Shown piece by piece: positions 29,365-36,074 of a stretch of DNA of 64,000 nt; the stretch's first letter is position 1, and each line of letters opens with the position of its first letter. This stretch comes from Stentor roeselii. Taxonomy: Eukaryota; Ciliophora; Heterotrichea; Heterotrichida; Stentoridae. Both the position numbers and the translations under genes were made by a program. The notes beneath the pieces were generated by a model. That model was not told the DNA's origin. It did no database searches and saw only the letters and a list, made by a program, of their open reading frames with translations. The stretch spans positions 1 through 64,000 of the forward strand of contig RSEH01000146.1 in assembly GCA_006503475.1 (NCBI GenBank). Direction: 5' to 3'.

Positions 29365-29852
29365 TTATTACATTAGTAAAATCGATTGATTCAATTAAAT
29401 TTATTTACTTTAGTGAAGTTTTAAATCTTTTACCATTTCCAGCTTACTTTACAGCATTTAAACTAAAATTTATTATCTTTAAGACTCATGGAAATCTTGA
29501 AAATGAGGATAAATTTTTATGAAATCGTCAGAAATGATGATATAATTGATCAAAATCCTTAAAACTGAGTAAATTTATATATTTAGCCCGTAATTAATTA
29601 AATCTTATGAAAATAATGAAATATATTTAGATGATTAAGGATCTAATCAAACCACTTGAAAACAACTAAAATTTAAATAACAACTAAAAAAATTCTAATA
29701 GGGATTAAAAACACTTTAGCCTTTTGTCAAAAATTGAAATTTCCAGCAATATTCCAAATATCTAACCATTCAAATTCATTCAACCCTAAAAAATTCCTCA
29801 ATTTATAAAAAAACGAAAAATAATTTCTCTATTCTTCATCCCTCAACTTCCA
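29365..29852. other. AT-rich intergenic region
   Basis: It is located 5' of the zinc-finger gene and 3' of the aldo-keto reductase gene. The right half is A/C-rich on the plus strand. No gene or RNA was seen. Confidence 0.6.
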
Positions 29853-30695
29853 TTACTTAATCTTATCCGTAATCCATCCAACTTTCCTTCCACTAGCCAA
29901 AGAGTCCAGGCTATCCACATCAAGACTTTCAATCTCAAATCCCAATTTCAAATTTTCCTCCAAATGTTTGATATTTCCAGCCTTAGGAATAATAACTACT
30001 CCTTTCTGATGAGCCCATCTAAGTAAAATCTGAGCTCGACTTCTCTTATACTTCTTTTTAAGTTCAATCAAAAGAGGATTCGAGTACAACTCACGATTCG
30101 CCCTCGCCAAAGGACAACTGGCGATGATCTGAACTTTTTTCTCAAGATGAAACTGAAAGGCCTGGGAGTCGAAGGCCCAAGGATGAAACTCGATCATATT
30201 CGCTTCAGGTTTAACATCGAACTTGTCCCAGATCTGCTCAAGATGATTCACATTGAAACCAGCGACTCCGATATGCTTTGCCTTTCCTTCTCCTTTCAAC
30301 TTCATCAAGGCTTTCCAGGTCTCACATCTGGCTCGAGCATGAAGCCGATGCTGTTCTTTCCTTCCTTGAATCGCTGGAGACTCGATGAGAACCAAGTCAA
30401 AATAATCAGTTTTTACATTTTTCAGAGATTTTTCAATCACATCGACTGCCTCTCTGAAATTCATGCTGCAGGCAGGGACCTTGTTGATCAAAAAGACTTT
30501 TTCTCTTTTAAAGGACTTGAAGACCTCGCCGATCATTGAGTCATTTTTGAAGATTGGGTTGGTGTCGATGAGGGACACTCCAAAGTTGACCCCTTGCTTC
30601 AGAAGTCTTCGGCAGGGTTGTCCTTGCAAGCCTCGGGTGCCCATGCCGATCATGGGAATGGCCATTTCAGCGAGTTTCGAGACTTTTTGTAACAT
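29853..30695 (-). CDS. aldo-keto reductase-like protein with altered catalytic tetrad
   Basis: A 280-residue protein of the AKR (beta/alpha)8 family: GMGTRGLQG, SLIDTNPIFK, VFLINKVPA, TDYFDLVLIESP, KHIGVAGFN, EFHPWAF and VVIIPKAG are in family order. Normal AKRs use an Asp-Tyr-Lys-His tetrad. Here Asp44 and Lys72 remain, but the Tyr is Phe49 and the His is Glu105. The Tyr is the proton donor, so ordinary carbonyl reduction should be impaired; His-to-Glu is known in 5-beta-reductases. It may be a pseudoenzyme, a binding protein or an enzyme with changed chemistry. Its ATG is 3 nt after the stop of the p62-like gene (TAATAAATG). Confidence 0.85.
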   Translation of the reverse strand: MLQKVSKLAEMAIPMIGMGTRGLQGQPCRRLLKQGVNFGVSLIDTNPIFKNDSMIGEVFKSFKREKVFLINKVPACSMNFREAVDVIEKSLKNVKTDYFDLVLIESPAIQGRKEQHRLHARARCETWKALMKLKGEGKAKHIGVAGFNVNHLEQIWDKFDVKPEANMIEFHPWAFDSQAFQFHLEKKVQIIASCPLARANRELYSNPLLIELKKKYKRSRAQILLRWAHQKGVVIIPKAGNIKHLEENLKLGFEIESLDVDSLDSLASGRKVGWITDKIK

Positions 30696-30701
30696 TTATT
30701 A
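30693..30701 (-). promoter_or_regulatory. stop-spacer-start junction TAATAAATG
   Basis: TAA stop of the p62-like gene, a TAA spacer, ATG of the aldo-keto reductase gene, all in one frame. It is identical to the junction at 10449-10457. Confidence 0.8.
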
Positions 30702-31574
30702 AGTTAAATAGTTGAGAGCTTCGGAAAGGTTGTAATTTGCTTTTATCAGAGCGTTTAGGTTTTTTCCTTTGTCTTTGAAGCCCATGACGATTAATTGGTT
30801 TACAAGGCTGTCCATTTCGCTTGATCTTAACTCACAGTGCTTTTTTTCAAGGGAAGGTTTCACTTCTGTTGAACTTTTTCTTGATATTGCTCGGTTGGAC
30901 TTGATGAGGATGTGCGGGTGACTGTCTTTTGACTGGCAGGGCTCACAGGTGAAGTAGTCCTCACATTTAGAACACTTGAAAATCGTGTCAAAAACGCGGG
31001 TTTTGCAAAGACTGCAGAAAGCCCCTAAGTCGTTTATTTTCCTTCTTTTTAAGGAAGTACTGAGCATTTCATTTGCGAGTTCTTCGAAATGTGTAACACA
31101 TTCAGTTTGCATGTCTTTCAGCTCGAGATTCGTTTGGGTTTCTTGTGAAATTAATTCAATTGAAGTCTGAGCGGCTTTTTCATCAAGTTGTGGAAGGTTC
31201 GGCGCACTTTCCAGGTTTTCCTGGTCATCTGCTTTGCCCAGCAAGGAACTTTCATGGTCAAGTAGAGAGTCAGCGAAACTATCACAAACCCTGATGTCCA
31301 TTCCGATTTCATTCTTTAAAACAGAGCAACTATTGAACTGAGACCTGACATCAATAACCCTGATTCGAAAAGGGTCACAATGAGACTTAAGTGCTTCTTC
31401 GTATTCTTCTTGACTGTCAAACTGGATATCGTCCCCATCAACATCTTTGTATTCAAACCTCGAGTTCTGAATACCGAAGAGTTTTAACACCCTGTCCTTG
31501 ATGACCTGCAAGGAAGCCGGTGCTTCTCCGATTCTTCTGATTTCTTCGCCGAACTGTAGTTTAAGCACAGCCAT
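30699..31574 (-). CDS. PB1-ZZ-UBA protein, p62/NBR1-like autophagy receptor
   Basis: A 291-residue protein with the domain order of p62/SQSTM1. PB1 spans residues 1-76, with a basic N-terminal strand and an OPCA acidic loop (YKDVDGDDIQFDSQEEYEEA) for self-association. A ZZ zinc finger spans about 187-221 (CSLCKTRVFD, CSKCEDYFTCEPC, then His). A UBA domain spans about 253-291 (LVNQLIVMGFKDKGKNLNAL) to bind ubiquitin. The linker (120-165) has three QT motifs, including TQT at 146-148, like LC8-binding sites, and a possible Atg8-interacting FEEL. The role would be carrying ubiquitinated cargo to Atg8 membranes. It is compact beside animal p62. It sits 9 bp downstream of the MYND gene and 3 bp upstream of the aldo-keto reductase gene. 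Confidence 0.85.
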   Translation of the reverse strand: MAVLKLQFGEEIRRIGEAPASLQVIKDRVLKLFGIQNSRFEYKDVDGDDIQFDSQEEYEEALKSHCDPFRIRVIDVRSQFNSCSVLKNEIGMDIRVCDSFADSLLDHESSLLGKADDQENLESAPNLPQLDEKAAQTSIELISQETQTNLELKDMQTECVTHFEELANEMLSTSLKRRKINDLGAFCSLCKTRVFDTIFKCSKCEDYFTCEPCQSKDSHPHILIKSNRAISRKSSTEVKPSLEKKHCELRSSEMDSLVNQLIVMGFKDKGKNLNALIKANYNLSEALNYLT

Positions 31575-31583
31575 TTAGTTTAT

Positions 31584-32831
31584 CTACTGATAAGGGTCAC
31601 AAGGCCCGAGGATGTAAAAGTAAGCCAAGAAGAGCTTTTCCCGAACAGGTGGAATTCCGATGCTGACTTTTCGTGACTTCGCTAAAATGAGTCTGTTGTT
31701 CTTCAGCTGAACGGCCTGCCCGTTCACTTCAATCACGTGGTCGTCTGAGTTGCTGATCACGTAAATACAAGTCACTTTCCGCCCAGTGTCTTCTTTCCCG
31801 AAGCCGCTGTCTAAATGAGCTTTGTGAAAGTTATCAACTGAAAAACAATCAAGAGAGATGCAGTCCGTGATTTGAAGACCGAGTTTTGTCTTTTTGTTTA
31901 ACTCGAAAGGCAGGGAAAAGAAAAAATCACTGAGTTTTTTCAAGGACTTGCAGTAAGAAAGGGTTAAGTGAATGGGAGTCTCGTGTTTTCCCTCAATTGC
32001 AGCGTCGATTATGTGTTTGTAGATCCATAAAACACTGTCGTTTCGAATGCCTTTCAGCTTCTGCTGCATCAGCTCCTCGAACCGCCCGTCAAAGTCAAGC
32101 GACTCGGCCTCTGCGAAAGTTGAATGGGCGGAGTCGTAGTCGAAGATGTCGTCTTGCACGGCCCAGTCGTTTTCCATAAGGCTCTGAACTGTAGGAATGG
32201 TCAAAGCGTCTAACTCGCAGAAGGCTTTTTCTCGGTATCCAGAAGGGTAGGCCAAGAGCATCGGCTGTTTGGAAAAAGTTTCTTCTTCTTTACGATTGAG
32301 TTTATTAACCTCTTGCACCAAGCGCCTTGTAAGACCTTCTTCAAGCACCTGTGCTAAGACCTTCTTTTCAGTATCTTTATCCATTTCAAGCCCGTCTTTT
32401 CTACCCTTCGCTTTGATATTTTCGAATATTGTAGAAACCTGGTCTAAGTAAGAAGGAAGAATCGAGTAAAGACTTGAACGAGATGTGACTTCAGCGACTA
32501 ACTTCTCCAAAAAAGTCGTGTTTTCATTTAGTTCAACGGAATGATGCTTGTGTCCACAGCACCCGTCGCCATGCGTTTTTTGTTTAAACTTGGCAGCGGC
32601 TTCTCGGTCAATTAAGTAAATAACTTTATGGACATCAATCTGCTCTATCATCACTTCCATGAACTGTGATAAGAACTCACTGCTCCATTCTATCATGTTC
32701 GGGTCATTGCAAACTACTTTGTGAAGAGACCAGTGAGCCTTTTGACAGGCCTGGGAACAGTAAGCCGCTCGGTGACATTTACTGCATTGAGATAGTCTGG
32801 GATTGGGTTGAAAACAATGACTGCAGCTCAT
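31584..32831 (-). CDS. MYND zinc finger + prolyl-hydroxylase-like (2OG oxygenase) domain
   Basis: A 415-residue protein. An N-terminal MYND finger has all eight ligands: Cys3, 6, 16, 19, 25, 29, His37, Cys41. The C-terminus (about 300-415) resembles the PHD2/EGLN oxygen-sensor dioxygenase: HLD (His339, Asp341) is the first part of the iron site and RKVTCIYVIS matches the following strand. The distal iron-binding His is not found; the aligned stretch reads SRKVSIGIPPVREK with Ser there. MYND plus prolyl hydroxylase is the layout of animal PHD2. Loss of one iron ligand suggests reduced or changed activity. The middle 200 residues are helical and unrecognised. The start is fixed by the first Cys pair and lies 3 bp from the start of the divergent GTPase. 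Confidence 0.78.
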   Translation of the reverse strand: MSCSHCFQPNPRLSQCSKCHRAAYCSQACQKAHWSLHKVVCNDPNMIEWSSEFLSQFMEVMIEQIDVHKVIYLIDREAAAKFKQKTHGDGCCGHKHHSVELNENTTFLEKLVAEVTSRSSLYSILPSYLDQVSTIFENIKAKGRKDGLEMDKDTEKKVLAQVLEEGLTRRLVQEVNKLNRKEEETFSKQPMLLAYPSGYREKAFCELDALTIPTVQSLMENDWAVQDDIFDYDSAHSTFAEAESLDFDGRFEELMQQKLKGIRNDSVLWIYKHIIDAAIEGKHETPIHLTLSYCKSLKKLSDFFFSLPFELNKKTKLGLQITDCISLDCFSVDNFHKAHLDSGFGKEDTGRKVTCIYVISNSDDHVIEVNGQAVQLKNNRLILAKSRKVSIGIPPVREKLFLAYFYILGPCDPYQ

Positions 32832-32837
32832 AATATG
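32829..32837. promoter_or_regulatory. divergent start codons 3 bp apart (CAT-AAT-ATG)
   Basis: The minus-strand ATG (32831-32829) and the chosen plus-strand ATG (32835) are separated by AAT only. Upstream ATG 32817 would make the coding ends overlap; ATG 32901 would widen the gap to 69 bp. Confidence 0.6.
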
Positions 32838-34613
32838 GAAGAGTTTTCAGCGAAATCATTGTTTGCGAAGATTCATAAGAAGGAAATTGAGGAGTTTGAT
32901 ATGCAGACTTATCAGAGGAAACCTGTACCGTTTATTTTAGTTGATCAACAGGGACAGCTAAGTCTTGCTGAAGATGCTGAACAACTCATTCGTCAGATAC
33001 CTGGACAAATTTCGATTATTTCTGTATGTGGACCTGGAAAAAGTGGAAAAAGTACTCTTGCTGGATTACTTGTTAATGAATCGCCTTCGGCTTTTGAACT
33101 TTCTCATGATTCTTCTGTTAGGACTGAAGGCGTCTGGCTTTGGGCTGAACCTATTAGGACTAAAGAGGCTCAGATCTTGGTTCTAGACTGCCAAGCAACA
33201 AACAATATTGAAAATTGCTCGAATTTTGATATGAAAGTTTATACTTTGATTGTTTTGATTTCTTCTGTTATTGTTTTTAACAGTCGAGGAGTAATTGATG
33301 AAGAAGCCATAAGGCAGTTGACGCTGCTACTTTGTTTTAGTGATACTATAGACTTTTCTTTGGATTATGGAAATTCAGATGAAGAAATCCAAGCACGAAT
33401 TGCATTGGAGACTCCTAAGTTTATTTGGGTGCTAAGGGATTTTCAACTAGCAATCCTCGACGACAGTGGAAACACGATGCCATCCAAAGACTACATGGAA
33501 AGTCTTCTACACCTTCCAAGTTTCATGGGTAAAAACGCATCAAACAACGAAAGAATTCTAAAAAACTTTCTAAACATTTTCAAAGACCGAGAATGTTTCA
33601 CACTTCCCCGTCCGACAGAAACTAATCAAGACCTTGAAAATCTTGACCTTTTATCCTATAAAGACCTGAGACCAAAGTTCATCGAAGAGTTCGAAAAGCT
33701 GAAACCAATGATCATGGAAGGCTGTCCCATTAAAAGAATAAACGGCAGCGAAGTGACTGGCTTTCAACTCGTGACAATGGTCCGAGAATTTCTAGACTTG
33801 TTCAACGACGGCGAGCATCCGAATCTCTACGAAGTCATCGACTTCGCCACCCGGGTTCAATACGAAGAAATCCTTCATCGAGCAAAGGAAAATTTCGCTC
33901 AAAGCAAAAAAATCGACTTGGCGAAGATGCCATTTGAGGAAAACCAAATCATTGAATCTTTACAGGAGACTAAAGCAACTTCACTTGACTTGTTCACTTT
34001 AGTCAAGCCGAAAAATCAAGATATTGAACTTGAAATGATTGAAAACTTTCAGGAGTTCTTTCAGGAGAATTTAAAGGTTTTGTTAAAAGCGAATTACTCG
34101 GCTTCTGAAGCTTATAATGTATCGATTTTAGAAACACTTTTCAGGGAAGTGATTTTAAGGCTTGATGAAGATTACTACGCAGATAATTTTGAAGAATTGG
34201 AAAGTGACTGGATTAAAGCGATACAAGAATACGAGACTTATGCGAAGGGACCTGGAAAGTTTTCAGCTCTTTCTGAATTCAGCAGGATTCATCAACATGG
34301 CGCTTTTAACAAGTTTTTCGAAAAGATTGACTCGAAGTACTTCGCTGAACTACAGAATTTAAAGGAAACGAATAAGAAAATCGATGAAAAACGTGCTCAG
34401 AAGAAAATTAAAGATGATCGACAGAGAATAATCGATGATCATGTAAATTTTAATTAGATTCAAGATCTACAAGATAAACTTAAATTGAATGAGCACCAGT
34501 TGGAAGATGTTCTTATTAAAATTGAAGAGGAAGTTATGAAAAGGAATTTGAAGAAAGAACCAGGAGTTGAGAACAAGAAAAAGAAAATCGGATGCAAATG
34601 TGACCTGTTTTAA
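32835..34613 (+). CDS. GBP-like large GTPase with C-terminal CaaX, two exons (32835-34442, 34458-34613)
   Basis: A dynamin-superfamily GTPase of the guanylate-binding-protein/atlastin group, about 587 residues after removal of the 15-nt intron. The G domain has P-loop GPGKSGKST (residues 66-74), [12 protein letters not shown] in the G3 region, [16 protein letters not shown], and the family-specific G4 motif WVLRDFQL (Arg-Asp). A long helical C-terminal region follows. Without splicing the protein ends at DDHVNFN; splicing adds 51 residues of coiled coil ending [10 protein letters not shown], where Cys-Asp-Leu-Phe is a CaaX prenylation box, as in human GBP1, GBP2 and GBP5. GBPs act on membranes and, in animals, in cell-autonomous defence. 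Its stop overlaps the stop of the convergent uL15m gene. Confidence 0.85.
34443..34457 (+). other. 15-nt intron in the GBP-like gene
   Basis: GTAAATTTTAATTAG, phase 0. Retention would end the protein at the intron's own TAG; removal opens the frame to TAA at 34611 and gives the CaaX end. Confidence 0.88.
34610..34613. other. overlapping convergent stop codons (TTAA)
   Basis: The palindrome TTAA supplies TAA to the plus-strand GTPase (34611-34613) and TAA to the minus-strand uL15m gene (34612-34610). Confidence 0.85.
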
Positions 34614-35374
34614 CTCATTTTAAGGTTAAATTCAACTTTTCTTGTCACTATCGGCTTTGGCTTGCGTTTAAACTTAGGAATCGCAGGGATTTCAGGTTCT
34701 TTGTAAGAGTCTAACCAACTTGGACGGATGAATTTCAAAGTTGCTCCGAGTTGCTCTTTCTTTTTCCATTTTATTGCCTGGTTAGGAGGCGGCATTGAGT
34801 ATTCTTTCATTGGCAGGTCAAACTTGTAAGGTTTTATGTTGAACTCGACTTGTTTGGGTGTTCTATAAACCAAAGTAACACTCCCTCCCTTCTCCTTAAC
34901 AGCATCAACAACCGATTTACTAGCATCAGCAACTTCCAAATGAAGCGGTCTATCAATAAGTTGCAGCCCTCTTCCAAGTAACTTAATCCCAGTCTTAATA
35001 CTAGAAAACACTCCAGCTTCAAAAAGTTCTCTCATTCCAATAGTTTGAGTGGTATCAATTTTCCCTTTCTGAATGAAATAATAAAGCCTAGAAAAGTTGA
35101 GTGTATCATAATTGAGTTTAAAAGCCGACCTATTGAATCCCCACTTGGGAAACCGAGTAACAATAGAAGTTTGTCCTCCTTCAAAATAAGGAGCAACGCC
35201 TCCTCCTTCTCTCGCATTCTGCCCCTTATGTCCTCTAGTGCTGGTCTTCCCCTTGCCACTTGCCCTGCCCCTTCCAAGCCGCTTATACTTATACCTTGCT
35301 CCTTCATTATCATACAGCAAGTTAGGAGCAATCAAAGAAGACGAGATGGTCCTTTTAATAAAAAACCCCAGCAT
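34610..35374 (-). CDS. mitochondrial ribosomal protein uL15m
   Basis: A 254-residue protein. It matches bacterial and mitochondrial L15: [20 protein letters not shown] (residues 32-51), [20 protein letters not shown] and [10 protein letters not shown], with [20 protein letters not shown] further on. The N-terminal 20 residues are basic, Ser/Leu-rich and without acidic residues, fitting a mitochondrial targeting peptide. A C-terminal extension rich in Lys/Pro is typical of mitochondrial versions. The start lies in AATAATAAATG, 10 bp after the stop of the PEX22-like gene. Confidence 0.92.
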   Translation of the reverse strand: MLGFFIKRTISSSLIAPNLLYDNEGARYKYKRLGRGRASGKGKTSTRGHKGQNAREGGGVAPYFEGGQTSIVTRFPKWGFNRSAFKLNYDTLNFSRLYYFIQKGKIDTTQTIGMRELFEAGVFSSIKTGIKLLGRGLQLIDRPLHLEVADASKSVVDAVKEKGGSVTLVYRTPKQVEFNIKPYKFDLPMKEYSMPPPNQAIKWKKKEQLGATLKFIRPSWLDSYKEPEIPAIPKFKRKPKPIVTRKVEFNLKMS

Positions 35375-35384
35375 TTATTATTCC

Positions 35385-35942
35385 TTATCTAAGGTCCCCT
35401 AATATCCGAATCACTTTTGACTGACAGTCTTGAAATTCAAGCAACTGGTAAAAATATTCACATTCCTTGTCACTCACCATCGCAATCGCATTCACGTAAC
35501 TTGACATCTCGCTTGCCAGTGAAAGACTTTCCTCGATGTGAAGCTTGGGAGAAAGTTGCCTGATTAAAGCCTTGTACCCGATGTCGGTCTCGCAGAATAA
35601 GATGTGGTGAGGGGATAAATGTTGAACTGAGGATAACATTTCTCGGATTTTTGCTTCTTCGTCGTTTGAACATACTTTGAAGATCAGTGATAAACGAGTG
35701 AATCGACCGAGCTTTGAAAGGGTTGATGTAGTTTCTGGAGATATTAAAGAACCTGATACTGATAAACGTGGACGACGGTCTTCTTTTTGATGCTTCTCTT
35801 GAGGTACTCGAGCAGGGACTGATGGGGATCGCTTTTTTAGGAAGAAGTAAAGAATTGCTAGGCCTACTAGGCAGTAGAATAGAATTGCTAGGTATTTCTT
35901 GGATTTCTTTTCGGAAAAATCGAAGAGTTTTAAAGGGTTCAT
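35385..35942 (-). CDS. PEX22-like peroxisomal membrane protein
   Basis: A 185-residue protein. An N-terminal membrane helix (residues about 19-36, LAILFYCLVGLAILYFFL) is followed by a basic linker and a cytosolic alpha/beta domain with HHILFCETDIGYKALIRQL and a following SPKLHIEES, a pattern I associate with plant and fungal PEX22. PEX22 anchors the ubiquitin-conjugating enzyme PEX4 to peroxisomes for recycling of the import receptor PEX5. The assignment rests on this motif and the layout, so it is moderate. Confidence 0.6.
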   Translation of the reverse strand: MNPLKLFDFSEKKSKKYLAILFYCLVGLAILYFFLKKRSPSVPARVPQEKHQKEDRRPRLSVSGSLISPETTSTLSKLGRFTRLSLIFKVCSNDEEAKIREMLSSVQHLSPHHILFCETDIGYKALIRQLSPKLHIEESLSLASEMSSYVNAIAMVSDKECEYFYQLLEFQDCQSKVIRILGDLR

Positions 35943-36074
35943 TTTATTTTGGGTTGAAGTGTTTGGGATTTTTGTGATTGGAAATCAAATAGTTTTACAA
36001 AGAAACAAGAGAAAATCACTAGCCTACCATACTACTCATGATAAGTATTCAAAAACGTTCATAATCTTAACTAA

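Noticed and set aside
32808-32834. Upstream start for the GBP-like gene
   Set aside because: The codon at 32808 is TTG. ATG at 32817 is possible but would overlap the MYND gene's start; ATG 32835 was preferred without proof.
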